A stretch of 64,000 nucleotides of DNA from Thiosulfatimonas sediminis. Lineage in GTDB: Bacteria; Pseudomonadota; Gammaproteobacteria; Thiomicrospirales; Thiomicrospiraceae. The notes under the pieces were generated by a model, which saw only the letters and a program-made list of their open reading frames with translations, was not told the DNA's origin and searched no databases. This document shows positions 33,209-43,388 of the stretch, piece after piece (the first letter of the stretch is position 1; each line of letters starts with the position of its first letter). The translations under genes were made by a program, and so were the position numbers. The DNA is taken from the NCBI RefSeq assembly GCF_011398355.1, contig NZ_AP021889.1, forward strand, positions 1,116,001 to 1,180,000, in the 5' to 3' direction.

Positions 33209-33874
33209 TTATTCAGCTGTTAGGGTTTCAACGCCGTTTTTGGTGCCGCAAAGGAATACATCCGCTTTGCGAGCCGCAAATAGACCGTTGGTGACGACGC
33301 CAACAATGCTGTTCAGTTCGTTTTCTAGGGCGACTGGGTCAACAATTTTTAGACCGTGCACATCTAAAATGACGTTACCGTTATCAGTAATGAATCCGTC
33401 ACGTAAAACCGGCTCTCCGCCAAAACGTTTAACAATTTCACGTGCAACGTAGCTGCGCGCCATTGGGATGACCTCGATTGGCAGCGGGAATTTACCTAAA
33501 ACGGAAACTTTTTTCGAGTCATCAGCAATGCAGATGAATTTGTCGGCTACCGCGAGCACGATTTTTTCGCGTGTCAGTGCGCCACCGCCGCCTTTGACAA
33601 GGTGTAAGCCAGCATCGGCTTCATCCGCACCATCGATATACACTGACATTTCGTCTACACTGTTTAAATCGAAAACAGGAATGCCGTGACCTTTGAGACG
33701 TTCTGCAGTTGCTTCAGATGACGCAACCGCCCCTTTGATTTTGCCTTTAATCTTGGCTAATTCATCAATAAAGAAGTTTGCGGTAGAACCTGTGCCAACA
33801 CCAATGATGGTGTCTGGTACAACATATTCGATTGCGGCCTTAGCCACTTCTAACTTTAGTTCATCTTGTGTCAT
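33209..33874 (-). CDS. rpiA: Ribose-5-phosphate isomerase A
   Basis: A 221-aa enzyme that interconverts ribose 5-phosphate and ribulose 5-phosphate, feeding the Calvin cycle and pentose pathway. Motifs are [24 protein letters not shown] and [11 protein letters not shown]. Full length; the start follows GGATTCTC weakly. Confidence 0.96.
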   Translation of the reverse strand: MTQDELKLEVAKAAIEYVVPDTIIGVGTGSTANFFIDELAKIKGKIKGAVASSEATAERLKGHGIPVFDLNSVDEMSVYIDGADEADAGLHLVKGGGGALTREKIVLAVADKFICIADDSKKVSVLGKFPLPIEVIPMARSYVAREIVKRFGGEPVLRDGFITDNGNVILDVHGLKIVDPVALENELNSIVGVVTNGLFAARKADVFLCGTKNGVETLTAE

Positions 33875-34055
33875 CTTTGAGAATCCTTCGTCTAAAAATA
33901 AGGTCTGATTTTATTGTGTTTTTTTTAAGTTAACTCACTATTCTAATCGCTTTACATAGGACTGCAAAGAAATTTATATCCCATTTGGCGACAGTCAACT
34001 TTGCAGAAAATACTTAAAGGCTAGTTTTATCTGCTCACTGCAAAAGTGCAGTTTA

Positions 34056-34556
34056 TTACTTGCGTAAAGTTGGCGGTGGTTCAACTTCCGGTGCTTCAGG
34101 TACGAGCGCAGGAGGCATGGTGCCTTCTTTACGTTCGTAGGTGGCAACAATCATACCGGATTGAGTGACGTAGTAATGATCTGTGTAGACGTGCACGGTT
34201 TTAAAGGTCATTGGACGAATTTGACGCGACTGCTCCGCAAGGGGTTTGCCTAGCGCCATGTACATACCGCACATGGTCATCGAGTTTACCGCGATTTTTT
34301 TATGGATATTTTCATGGTCTTTGGTGCTGAGTTGGCCGCGAATATCTAGCTCTTGAACATAAGCCTTTTTTTGGGTTTCATCTTCAAGTTCACTGTAAGC
34401 AACGCACAGGTCAAGTGTGCCTATTTTGGAAAGCTCGCTGTCACGATTTAGCATCTGCTCGGCGGTTGGATTGGGCATATTTTGTGGCATGGCAAAGGCC
34501 AAGCTACTAAAGAGTACCGAGGTCATTATCCCAGCGGAAAAAATATGTTTTTGCAT
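34056..34556 (-). CDS. Secreted protein of unknown function next to copper genes
   Basis: A 166-aa protein with a signal peptide (about residues 1-22, ending AFA). The mature part has two cysteines (LDLCVAYSELED and SMTMCGMYMALG), many Met residues and a proline-rich tail (PPALVPEAPEVEPPP). No family recognised. It lies on the same strand 160 bp downstream of the PCuAC gene, so a role in the periplasmic copper module is a guess from position. Confidence 0.7.
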   Translation of the reverse strand: MQKHIFSAGIMTSVLFSSLAFAMPQNMPNPTAEQMLNRDSELSKIGTLDLCVAYSELEDETQKKAYVQELDIRGQLSTKDHENIHKKIAVNSMTMCGMYMALGKPLAEQSRQIRPMTFKTVHVYTDHYYVTQSGMIVATYERKEGTMPPALVPEAPEVEPPPTLRK

Positions 34557-34716
34557 GATATTGTTCCTTTTTATATGGCAAAACGGTTTGCCGGCAAATT
34601 AACTGGATTTTTCAGTGCAGTTTATCAATGAATTTTGCAGGAAATTGATTTTAAAGAGGGTTAAGATATCAGTAAAGTCTTATTTTTAAAGGCGAGTGAT
34701 ATCTTATGCAGCGCCC

Positions 34717-35226
34717 TTAGTGTCCCATCCCGCTGCCGCATTTACCATTACCGCATTTGTGGCCGCCTTGCATCGGTTGCATTGCCATAAATGATTTAAC
34801 CGGCATCGTGACCATTTTGCGACTACCATCGACAAATTCGAGATTGACTTCTACGGTTTGGCCGACTTTGATCGGGTTGAATGGGCCGATGAGCATAATG
34901 TGCAGTCCACCCGGTTTGAGTTCAACGGTTGTGTTCGCGGGAATGGTGATTGCATCGATTTTACGCATTCGCATTACGCCGTCATCATTGGTATGGGTGT
35001 GTAATTCGATGGTTTTAGCAACATCAGAATAGGCTTGCACCAATTTAATTTCTTGTGCCGAGTCATTGGTTAACGTCATAAAACTGGCGGAAGCCGGTGC
35101 TGTCGGCGGGACTTCACGCGCAAAAGGGTTTTCGACCTTAATATGATCAGCTTGTGCTGCCCAAGCGTGCAGACTGGTTAATGAGCAGATCAGTCCAAGG
35201 GTCAGGGTGCTAAGCGTTTTTTTCAT
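34717..35226 (-). CDS. Copper chaperone PCu(A)C family with KCG tail
   Basis: A 169-aa periplasmic protein. A signal peptide (about residues 1-23) is followed by a PCuAC domain with its metal ligands: HTHTNDDGVMRM and, some 20 residues on, PGGLHIML. Such proteins deliver copper to the CuA site of cytochrome oxidase together with Sco. The C-terminus adds MQGGHKCGNGKCGSGMGH, a His/Cys-rich tail that resembles the KCG repeat of the peptide at 18021. It lies 23 bp after the Sco gene, an operon. Confidence 0.92.
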   Translation of the reverse strand: MKKTLSTLTLGLICSLTSLHAWAAQADHIKVENPFAREVPPTAPASASFMTLTNDSAQEIKLVQAYSDVAKTIELHTHTNDDGVMRMRKIDAITIPANTTVELKPGGLHIMLIGPFNPIKVGQTVEVNLEFVDGSRKMVTMPVKSFMAMQPMQGGHKCGNGKCGSGMGH

Positions 35227-35249
35227 CAGAAGTTCCTTTTTGATGGGGT

Positions 35250-35852
35250 TCAGCGAAGATATTGATTAATGATTTTAATAAATTGTTCCGGTGTTGTGGC
35301 GTGCGGCAGTTGCTGTTGTAGTAAGCCATTTTGGTCGACAACATAGGTGAATGCGCTGTGGTCAACTGCGTAGTTAGTGCCGTTATTTGGATCGTCAACG
35401 CGGGCATAGACGACGCCGTAGCGGCGAGCAATTTCCATCAGTGTTTGCGGCGTGCCGGTGAGTCCGACAATACTGGCTTCAAAATAGTCTGCATATTGCT
35501 TTAGACGTTGTGGAGTATCGCGTTCTGGGTCAACGGAGACAAATAAAATTTGTAGTTTATCTTTCTGTTCGGCACTGAGATTACGATAGGCGACTGACAA
35601 ATTACCAAGATTGGTTGGGCAGATGTCTGGGCAAAAAGTGTAACCAAAATACAGCAACACCAGCTTGCCTTTGTAGTCCGATAGGCTGTGTTCGCCATCC
35701 ACTGCGGTTAAGGTAAAGTCGCCGCCTTTAGGTTTCTCTGCGGTAATCAGTTGTGCGTTGCCTAGATGCGTGGTTTGTAGTGGCGCAAACACCATCACTA
35801 AACCGATAAGCGCCCCAATGAAAATAATGCCAAATGTAAATTTATTATTCAT
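35250..35852 (-). CDS. SCO1/SenC family copper protein
   Basis: A 200-aa membrane-anchored thioredoxin-fold protein: N-terminal helix (residues 7-26), copper-binding CPDICP (Cys74, Cys78) and the later His in DHSAFTYVV. It works in CuA assembly of cytochrome c oxidase. The ATG at 35852 is preferred over a longer frame from 35891 because it begins at the membrane anchor. First gene of the Sco-PCuAC pair. Confidence 0.93.
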   Translation of the reverse strand: MNNKFTFGIIFIGALIGLVMVFAPLQTTHLGNAQLITAEKPKGGDFTLTAVDGEHSLSDYKGKLVLLYFGYTFCPDICPTNLGNLSVAYRNLSAEQKDKLQILFVSVDPERDTPQRLKQYADYFEASIVGLTGTPQTLMEIARRYGVVYARVDDPNNGTNYAVDHSAFTYVVDQNGLLQQQLPHATTPEQFIKIINQYLR

Positions 35853-36277
35853 AATCGCTTTCAAAGTTAATTGTGTTTTAGTTTGAAACAAACTAAGAAG
35901 TTCGTTAGTAGGTTAAGTGGGCATTATATTAAGCGTTTTTGGCAATCAAAGTCTTTATACAAAGTGACTTTTGCCTTTACCGGAGCGATGCGCAACAGCT
36001 CATTTAAGTTGAACAGATTGCCGCTCAATGGGCCAATACGGTTAAGCCCATTTTGCTCATTGCAATCCCGCGCAGAAATCAATTGGAACTGATTCTGTTT
36101 CTGTTTCTCCTTAAAGCGTGGCCTGGTTGATAATTATTCAGGGTAAAGCATGAATGCTATACTACGCGCTAAAGTATTCGTGAACTCATGTGACTCATTT
36201 TGGCGGGCGTTTTGTATGCTTTGGTAAAGTTTTTTGGCTTTACTGGCCGGGTGATGCATTAATTTAGTTGGATTTTG
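35853..36277. other. Divergent intergenic region between sco and ilvA
   Basis: 425 bp without a supported gene. Promoters for both sides are expected; TGCTATACT at 36156-36163 looks like an extended -10 for ilvA but has no clear -35. A minus-strand open frame at about 35920-36100 has no credible start. Confidence 0.4.
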
Positions 36278-37807
36278 ATGCCTGAACAGATATTACGACG
36301 CGTGCTGACGGCACCGGTTTATGATGTAGCCCAAGAGACTCCATTGGATTTAGCGGCTCTGTTGAGTAAACGTTTTCACAATCACGTATGGTTAAAACGC
36401 GAAGACCTGCAGCCAGTATTTTCTTTCAAGTTACGTGGCGCCTACAACCGCATGATGCAGTTGAGTGAACAGCAAAAAGCCAAAGGGGTGATTGCCGCCT
36501 CTGCCGGTAATCATGCACAAGGCGTTGCGCTAGCCGCCGCTAAGTTAGGGGTGTTTGCGACCATTGTTATGCCAAACACCACGCCACCTATTAAGTACAA
36601 AGCGGTAGAGCGGCTTGGTGGTAAAGTGGTTTTGCATGGCGATTCGTTTGATGAAGCCTCAGCCTACGCCAAGGAGTTGATGCAAGAGCGCGGCTTAACC
36701 TTTATTCATCCTTACGATGATATTGATGTGATTGCTGGGCAGGGGACATTAGCCTTGGAAATTTTGCGACAGCATCCCAAACCTTTAGACGTGGTGTTTG
36801 TTCCTGTTGGCGGTGGCGGATTGATTGCTGGTATCGCTGCGGTGATCAAGCAGGTTTGGCCGCAAACCCGAGTTGTCGGGGTTGAGCCAGAGGATGCTGC
36901 CTGTATGACTGAAGCTTTGAAAGCGCAGGAACGAGTGGTTTTAGGGCAGGTCGGCTTGTTTGCCGATGGCGTTGCTGTCGCTCAAGCGGGAGCGTTGCCG
37001 TTTGAAATTGCTAAAACGTGTGTCGATGAAATGGTTACGGTGACTACCGATGAAATTTGTGCTGCGGTAAAAGACATTTTTGGTGACACGCGCGCGATTG
37101 CGGAACCCGCTGGAGCCCTAGCGGTGGCGGGTATGAAACGCTATGTTGAAAAATATCAGTTTAGTGGCAAATCGTTGTGTTGTATCGTTTCGGGCGCCAA
37201 TATGAATTTTGACCGCTTGCGGCATATTTCTGAACGTACCGAGTTGGGTGAAAAGCGAGAAGCGATTTTTGCGGTGACGATTGATGAACGGCCCGGCAGT
37301 TTTAAGCAATTTTGTGAGATTCTTGGCGGGCGTCGTTCGATTACGGAATTTAACTATCGTTATTCTGATGCCAAGCAAGCGGTGGTGTTTGTAGGGGTTC
37401 GGACGGAAGGCGGATTGCCAGAACGCGATGTGATTATTCAGACCTTAAAGCAAAATGCTTATGCTGTGCAAGATATGACCGATAACGAAATGGCAAAGCT
37501 GCATTTGCGTCATATGGTAGGTGGTCATGCAAGCGGCTTGCAAAACGAGCTCTTATATCGTTTTGAATTTCCCGAACGCCCAGGCGCTTTATTAAATTTC
37601 TTAACGCAGATGAGCGAGGAGTGGAATATTAGTCTGTTCCATTATCGCAATCATGGTGCCGCTTACGGACGAGTTTTGGTTGGGGTACAAGTGCCGGATC
37701 ATCAGCAGCGCGATTTTGAAGTTTATCTAAAATGCTTGGGTTACCCTTATGAGAACGAAACCCATAACACCGGTTACAAGCTGTTTTTACAGCCGTTAAA
37801 TCCCTAG
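36278..37807 (+). CDS. ilvA: Threonine ammonia-lyase, biosynthetic
   Basis: A 509-aa PLP enzyme making 2-oxobutanoate for isoleucine. The PLP lysine is in FSFKLRGAYN (Lys51), the glycine loop is VPVGGGGLIAG, and two ACT-like regulatory domains fill the last third (about residues 330-505), as in the feedback-inhibited form. The start is the ATG at 36278; a TTG lies immediately before it. Confidence 0.96.
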   Translation: MPEQILRRVLTAPVYDVAQETPLDLAALLSKRFHNHVWLKREDLQPVFSFKLRGAYNRMMQLSEQQKAKGVIAASAGNHAQGVALAAAKLGVFATIVMPNTTPPIKYKAVERLGGKVVLHGDSFDEASAYAKELMQERGLTFIHPYDDIDVIAGQGTLALEILRQHPKPLDVVFVPVGGGGLIAGIAAVIKQVWPQTRVVGVEPEDAACMTEALKAQERVVLGQVGLFADGVAVAQAGALPFEIAKTCVDEMVTVTTDEICAAVKDIFGDTRAIAEPAGALAVAGMKRYVEKYQFSGKSLCCIVSGANMNFDRLRHISERTELGEKREAIFAVTIDERPGSFKQFCEILGGRRSITEFNYRYSDAKQAVVFVGVRTEGGLPERDVIIQTLKQNAYAVQDMTDNEMAKLHLRHMVGGHASGLQNELLYRFEFPERPGALLNFLTQMSEEWNISLFHYRNHGAAYGRVLVGVQVPDHQQRDFEVYLKCLGYPYENETHNTGYKLFLQPLNP

Positions 37808-37894
37808 TAGAAGGAGCGAATAGTTTATTCGATCTCTCCTTTACGGTTTGTCGCTTTTCAAGACGGTACTCAGCGTAATTAAAATAAATAAAAT

Positions 37895-37936
37895 AAAAAG
37901 CCGCCGCTAAAAATGTTTAGCGGCGGCTTTTTTATT
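37895..37936. terminator. Bidirectional terminator between ilvA and asmA-family gene
   Basis: A strong stem AAGCCGCCGCTAAA / TTTAGCGGCGGCTT with a short loop, flanked by A-run and T-run, so it can serve both convergent genes. Confidence 0.92.
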
Positions 37937-37956
37937 GGCGCAATGCTAACCTAGCG

Positions 37957-40452
37957 TTAGAAGCCAAAGCCTTTTAGGGCGTCTTTGAGTTTGTCTTGTA
38001 CTTTTTCTTTTGCATTTTCAATGACTTCCTGTTTTTTGGCTTCAACTTTTTCTTCCGCCTTTGCTTTTAACTCCGCTTTTTTCTTGTCTAGCTCGGCTTT
38101 TGCTTTGGCTTCAAAAAGTGATTTTAAATCCAGTGAAATGTCTGGGTCGAGCCAACTGCCTTTTAAGCGCACCGGTACTGTTAAGCCGGATAAATCGTCT
38201 AAGGATTTTCCACCTTGACCTTTTTCAGTGTTCACGATTTTAGCATTGACTAAATAATTCAATGACTCTTTTGGCAAGGTAATCGTGCCTTCACCTTCAA
38301 TGCGCATATAGGGCGCGAGCGCTTGCAGTTTTTCAGTGGTGACCAAGCCATTAACGATATTGGCTTTGGCAATCAGTGAACTGAAATCGGTCTGTTTCGG
38401 GGCTGCATCTTTGGGAATTGCCTCGCCTTTTAGTTTTGCTTGGGCATCCCGAATGGCTTGTGCGAGGTTAAACCCTTTGACTGCGCCATCGGTCAAATCC
38501 ATCTCGGTACGGCCGTTTAGGTTGGCCATAAATTGTTTGATGGTTTTTCCGCTGGTGGTGATATCTAGATTGACGCTACCAAGGCCGCTGAGTTTATCAT
38601 CGCCAGTGAAAGCCAGTAATACATCGCCAACCGGAACTTTAGGTGCTTGGGTCTGCACGCTGTATTTCGGCGTGTCGCCAGTGACATCTAAACCGGCTTG
38701 GGCGTTAATTGTGGTTTTGAAAAGATCCGCTTTTAAAGGCTCGACCTTCACGACACCGTTGTTCGCTTGCAGTGTGATTAGAATATTCTTCGGATTTAGT
38801 TTATCGATGATCAAGTCGCCGACTTTAAGCGTGCCGTTGATGTTTAGGGAACGAATCAGCTCGTTTGGCAATTCAATCACTAATTCTTCATCGGATTTTG
38901 GCTCTTCAGCCGCAGGCTCGCTTTTGGGTGGTAGATAGAGATTGGCATTCATTTTATCCAAAGCTAAATCATAGCGAATTGTCGGTTTGGCAAAATTCGC
39001 TACCGAAGCGCTTCCTTTTAAAATGCTCTCATCCAAAGTGAACTGTTTTAAGGTGACCGCCAGTGATTCGTTTTTGCCATTGAAATCCAGCGCTAAATCG
39101 GCAGCAACTTTTTGGAAGCGATTGGCATCTGTCATCGGTGGCAAGTCGATGCCAAGCGTACCGAGTAGTTGTTTTAAGTCGAATTGCGCTAAAGCGAGTT
39201 CGGTGTGTATTTGCGGCGCGTCGATAATCTGTGAGCCTTTGACACTTCCTTTTATTTGCATGTTTAAGGCAGATAAATCAAGATTTTGCACGTTAAGCGT
39301 TTGTTTACTTAAATCAACATCAAGTTGTGCATTCAATTTGGAATTTTGCAGGCCGGCAGGCAGTGCAGGTCCTTTGGCACTGGTGTTTGAAGTCATTTGG
39401 GTTTGAAGATGTTGAGTTGGTACTGCAAATGAAAAATTACTGAGTTGCAGTGTGTTGTTCAAGTCCGCAATCGCAAAATCAGCTTGTCCTTGCGCTTGTG
39501 TCGCCAGTTCAATCTGGCTTATTTGCAATTGCATCTGGGCTAGGTCGAAAGACAGATTCTGTAATTTGATTTGATTGTTGATGGTGGCTAATGGAAGGGT
39601 TTTTGCGCCACTGTTTTCTAAGTCTAGGGTTAATTCAGGTAAAGCAATTTGGTTGGCGGTTAAATTCAAATCAATGGTTGGAACCGATAGTTTTGCGATC
39701 ACTTTGCTTACTGGAAGTGCACTGCTGTCGGTTTGATTGTTGATGACGAGATTTCGCAATGTATAGGCGCCGCTTTTGTCGATTTTAGCGTCGATTTCTA
39801 AGGCGATTTTGGTGGTTAATTGCGGTGTATTTAATTGCGTGATCGCTTGTAGGTTAATCGGAAAAAACGCTCCAAAAGCAACGGTTCCAGTGGTCACGCT
39901 GAGCTCACTTAATTTAATGTCTTGACCGCTACTGGCATCTTGCCAATGTACTTGTGCGTTTTGGATGTTCAGTCCACCAAAACTGAGTGCGGCCAGTTTG
40001 TTAAGAGGGTTCTCGGACGTTGTTGCCTTTTGTTCTGTTTCTTCGGCTTTCTCTGTGCCGACTAAATCGTCCCAATTGGTTTTCCCTTCGGCATCTTTTT
40101 GTAGACTGATTTGCACGCCATCTAAGGTTAATTGGTCAATTTCCAGACGTTGTTGGAGTAGTGGCAAAATTGCAGCACCAACGCGGATGACATTAGCTTG
40201 CAGCATTTTGTCCGTACTAAATCCTGGTGCATTTGATAGGCTGGCTTGTTCTAGGTTAATCGCAATCCGTGGCCAGATCGAAAGACTCATATTTCCGATT
40301 TGTAAGTCGCGTCCAGTTTGTTTTTGAACGATGTCGGTAATGTCTTGGCGATAATCGTTTGGGTCAACAAAGGCAAAGAGTGCGCCTATGGCGATAACCA
40401 GCGTGAGGATGGCTCCAAGCGCTATTTTGAGCAACAGTTTTAGCATTGGCAT
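37957..40452 (-). CDS. AsmA family protein
   Basis: An 831-aa envelope protein. One N-terminal membrane helix (about residues 4-27) is followed by FVDPNDYRQDITDIVQKQTG, the AsmA/chorein-type start, long beta-rich repeats, and an AsmA C-terminal domain. A highly charged Lys/Glu/Ala helix (about residues 780-825) ends it. AsmA-like proteins shape outer-membrane lipid transport. The start at 40452 has GGAA 5-6 bp and GGAG 11 bp upstream. Confidence 0.9.
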   Translation of the reverse strand: MPMLKLLLKIALGAILTLVIAIGALFAFVDPNDYRQDITDIVQKQTGRDLQIGNMSLSIWPRIAINLEQASLSNAPGFSTDKMLQANVIRVGAAILPLLQQRLEIDQLTLDGVQISLQKDAEGKTNWDDLVGTEKAEETEQKATTSENPLNKLAALSFGGLNIQNAQVHWQDASSGQDIKLSELSVTTGTVAFGAFFPINLQAITQLNTPQLTTKIALEIDAKIDKSGAYTLRNLVINNQTDSSALPVSKVIAKLSVPTIDLNLTANQIALPELTLDLENSGAKTLPLATINNQIKLQNLSFDLAQMQLQISQIELATQAQGQADFAIADLNNTLQLSNFSFAVPTQHLQTQMTSNTSAKGPALPAGLQNSKLNAQLDVDLSKQTLNVQNLDLSALNMQIKGSVKGSQIIDAPQIHTELALAQFDLKQLLGTLGIDLPPMTDANRFQKVAADLALDFNGKNESLAVTLKQFTLDESILKGSASVANFAKPTIRYDLALDKMNANLYLPPKSEPAAEEPKSDEELVIELPNELIRSLNINGTLKVGDLIIDKLNPKNILITLQANNGVVKVEPLKADLFKTTINAQAGLDVTGDTPKYSVQTQAPKVPVGDVLLAFTGDDKLSGLGSVNLDITTSGKTIKQFMANLNGRTEMDLTDGAVKGFNLAQAIRDAQAKLKGEAIPKDAAPKQTDFSSLIAKANIVNGLVTTEKLQALAPYMRIEGEGTITLPKESLNYLVNAKIVNTEKGQGGKSLDDLSGLTVPVRLKGSWLDPDISLDLKSLFEAKAKAELDKKKAELKAKAEEKVEAKKQEVIENAKEKVQDKLKDALKGFGF

Positions 40453-40730
40453 GATTTCCAACTCCAAGGTGTTTAAGGGCGAATCAAGAATTTGATAGAT
40501 TACAAATCAAGTGATTCCATAGTATAAAACAGCACTGGATGAATCGGTAAAAAATGCGTTGCATAATAAAACGCGGATTTAAAGGCGCTTAAAATTGCCA
40601 TAAAATTCCCGCTAATGCTTGGAAATAATTTGAGAAACGGTTTTAATATGTTTGATTTTAAACAAGATTCTTTTCGGGTAGTATTTGTGCGACAGCACGC
40701 AACCGCCAAGCGGCTGATAAGGAAAACACT

Positions 40731-42089
40731 ATGTTAGACCAAATGGAATGGACGCAACGCTATACCGATTTCTTGTCCGATAAAACACCAAGGGCAGCCC
40801 GTATTGTCTATCAACGCGATCGGGCACGAGTCATTCACTCGGCTTCTTTTCGTCGTTTGCAGGCCAAAACACAGATTTTTGGTTTGAATGAGTCGGATTT
40901 TTTTCGGACTCGCTTAACTCATTCAATGGAAGTGGCGCAAATTGGCTCTGGGTTGGTGGAGCAGTTGATCACGGTTGGCACCGATGCCTTGGGGGTTGAA
41001 CAGGACTATGTGCGTTGGTTGCCGTCGATGTATTTAATTGAGGCGATCTGTTTGGCGCATGACTTGGGTCACCCACCTTACGGACATGGTGGCGAAGTCG
41101 CGCTTAATTACATGATGCGCGATTTCGGTGGCTTTGAGGGGAATGCACAAACGTTACGGATTTTAGCCAAGCTTGGCGAGTATACGCATGACAATGGATT
41201 GGATTTGTCGCGCCGAACGACACTGGGCGTAATGAAGTATCCGGCAATTTATCAAGATGTTCTGTCGCAAAGCGAGGATTATCAACAGAAGCTGATGCGC
41301 CCGGATGCGCAAGATTTTAGAGTGTTGGATTTTGCGAGTTGGACGCCCCCGAAAAGCTTATATGCCGAAGAAAACTACATGCTTGAGTGGGCCTTAGAGC
41401 CCTTTAATCTGGCTGATAGAACGCGCTTTACCCAAGTTGCACCAAGTATTGGTGGCCACAATCGCACGCAATATAAAGCCTTAGATACAACGATTATGGA
41501 ACTGGCAGATGATATTGCTTACGGTATTCATGATTTGGAAGATGCCGTGACCATGAAAATGGTGCGTCGCGAGCGTTGGCAGGCACAAGTAATGGAAAGT
41601 GATGTGTTTGCTAAATATCCGTTGTGGGACGATAAAATGACTGAACGCCTATTTAGTGATTCTTCTAAGGCGCGAAAACACGCGGTCAGCCAGATGGTCG
41701 GCATTATGGTTGAAGCGATTTATATGGATGTGAATCCGCAATTTTCTCACCCGCTTTTAGCTTATCAAGCGAAATTGGAAGAGGGGGCGATGGCGGTATT
41801 GGAATTGCTGAAAAAGTTTGTCTTTGAAAATGTCATCACAATTGCCGAAGTTAAGCAGATGGAATACAAAGGGCAGTTGATTGTTTTGGAGTTGTTTAAG
41901 TCACTGAGAGCAAATCCAAGTGCGCTTTTGCCTTCTAAAAATTATGCGAAATATCTGGTGCAAGAGAGTGAGCAGCAGCAGCAACGAGTTATTTCTGATT
42001 ACATCGCGGGGATGACGAATACTTACGCATCGCGTTTATATGCCAAGCTGTTTACGCCGACGCAAGGATCGATTTTTGATATGTTATAA
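40731..42089 (+). CDS. dgt: Deoxyguanosinetriphosphate triphosphohydrolase-like protein
   Basis: A 452-aa HD-domain dNTPase. The metal-binding set is in RLTHSMEV, AHDLGHPPYGHGGE (HD pair) and ELADDIAYGIHDLEDA. The ATG has AAGGAA 7 bp upstream. Closely convergent with queG (4 bp between the stops). Confidence 0.93.
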   Translation: MLDQMEWTQRYTDFLSDKTPRAARIVYQRDRARVIHSASFRRLQAKTQIFGLNESDFFRTRLTHSMEVAQIGSGLVEQLITVGTDALGVEQDYVRWLPSMYLIEAICLAHDLGHPPYGHGGEVALNYMMRDFGGFEGNAQTLRILAKLGEYTHDNGLDLSRRTTLGVMKYPAIYQDVLSQSEDYQQKLMRPDAQDFRVLDFASWTPPKSLYAEENYMLEWALEPFNLADRTRFTQVAPSIGGHNRTQYKALDTTIMELADDIAYGIHDLEDAVTMKMVRRERWQAQVMESDVFAKYPLWDDKMTERLFSDSSKARKHAVSQMVGIMVEAIYMDVNPQFSHPLLAYQAKLEEGAMAVLELLKKFVFENVITIAEVKQMEYKGQLIVLELFKSLRANPSALLPSKNYAKYLVQESEQQQQRVISDYIAGMTNTYASRLYAKLFTPTQGSIFDML

Positions 42090-42093
42090 GCCC

Positions 42094-43302
42094 TTATTTA
42101 CCGCGATTTTTCGGATAGTGGTATTTTCGGACTTTAAAGGGTTGAATGTCTTGTGGAGCAAGTACTTCAATGCCAATGTTTGTTAAAGCACTTTGTGCAT
42201 CGGTTGTTTGAAGTTGTTCGTTAAGTCGCTGTTGCGCCCAATTCAAATGCGCATCAACCATAGCGCCGAGTGTGTTGATTTTGGTATTAACGGCATTCAG
42301 TGCTTGTGTCAAAGTGCTTTTGGGGGTGGTTTTTTGGTTAAGGTTCCCTAACGCAATCGCTAAATTACGTGTCCACTTGGCGTAACCGATGCGTCGGATT
42401 GGTGAGCCTTCAAAGTTGTTTAAAAAAGTATGTTCATCCCAGTTGAACAATTCCAGTAGTGAAATTTTGTCAAGAAGATGACGATGGGTAAAATCTCCCT
42501 CCTGGCTATAAGCGGCAAAGCGATTCCACGGGCAGACCAGTTGACAGTCATCACAGCCATAAATGCGGTTGCCGATTAATGGACGCAGCGCCTCTTCTAT
42601 CACGCCATCGTATTCGATCGTCAGATAGGAGATGCAACGGCGTGCATCGATTTGGTTGTTTGGCAAAATTGCTTGGGTTGGGCACTCATCTAAACATGCG
42701 GTGCAAGGACCGCATCCTGAAGGCAAGGGCGTGGTGTCAACCGGTAGAGGAAGATTGATGTATAGCTCGCCAAGAAAAAACCAAGAACCGGCGCGTGGGT
42801 GAATAATTAAACTGTTTTTGCCGATAAATCCAAGTCCGGCTTTAGCTGCAATGGCTTGCTCCAAGACAGGGGCGCTGTCGGTAAAGGCTCGAAATTGCAG
42901 TTGCGGCGCATATTCGGCAATTTTTTTCGCTAGTTTTTGCAGTCGTTTGCGTAATACTTTATGGTAGTCTTTGCCGAGTGCATAACGCGATATATAAGCT
43001 TTCTCGGGTTGATGTAGCTGCTGTAGGGCGTTGTAGGCGTTAGCGTCAAAATAGTTTATGCGCACGGAGATAATGCGCACTGTACCGGGCACGAGTTCTG
43101 CTGGGCGAGTCCGCAAGGTTCCATGGCGCTGCATATAGTCTAATGTGCCATGTCTGCCTTGCTCGAGCCAGTCAAAGAAATCGGGTTCGTACTGGCTTAG
43201 GTCACAGTCGCTGATGCCAACGTCGGAAAACCCCAGCGTCTGCCCCCAGTCTTTAATCTGGCTGGCTAGATTTGCGAGTTGTGTTTCGTCTAAATCCGAC
43301 AT
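42094..43302 (-). CDS. queG: Epoxyqueuosine reductase
   Basis: A 402-aa cobalamin- and iron-sulfur-dependent enzyme for the last step of queuosine synthesis in tRNA. Two 4Fe-4S motifs are seen: CGPCTACLDECPTQAI and CDDCQLVCPWN. The catalytic-region ALGKDYHKVLRKRL and the following TDSAPVLEQAIAAKAGLGFIG block are typical. Divergent from tsaE, its usual neighbour in related genomes. Confidence 0.95.
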   Translation of the reverse strand: MSDLDETQLANLASQIKDWGQTLGFSDVGISDCDLSQYEPDFFDWLEQGRHGTLDYMQRHGTLRTRPAELVPGTVRIISVRINYFDANAYNALQQLHQPEKAYISRYALGKDYHKVLRKRLQKLAKKIAEYAPQLQFRAFTDSAPVLEQAIAAKAGLGFIGKNSLIIHPRAGSWFFLGELYINLPLPVDTTPLPSGCGPCTACLDECPTQAILPNNQIDARRCISYLTIEYDGVIEEALRPLIGNRIYGCDDCQLVCPWNRFAAYSQEGDFTHRHLLDKISLLELFNWDEHTFLNNFEGSPIRRIGYAKWTRNLAIALGNLNQKTTPKSTLTQALNAVNTKINTLGAMVDAHLNWAQQRLNEQLQTTDAQSALTNIGIEVLAPQDIQPFKVRKYHYPKNRGK

Positions 43303-43388
43303 GAAATAATCCCAGCGATTGTTACTAAAATCGTTATTTTAGCAGAGCGGAATGAGCATAAGCAGCTTCCGCTTAACGGAGAATATTT

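Noticed and set aside
35920-36100. Minus-strand open frame between sco and ilvA
   Set aside because: No start codon at a suitable distance from a ribosome-binding site and no recognisable family.
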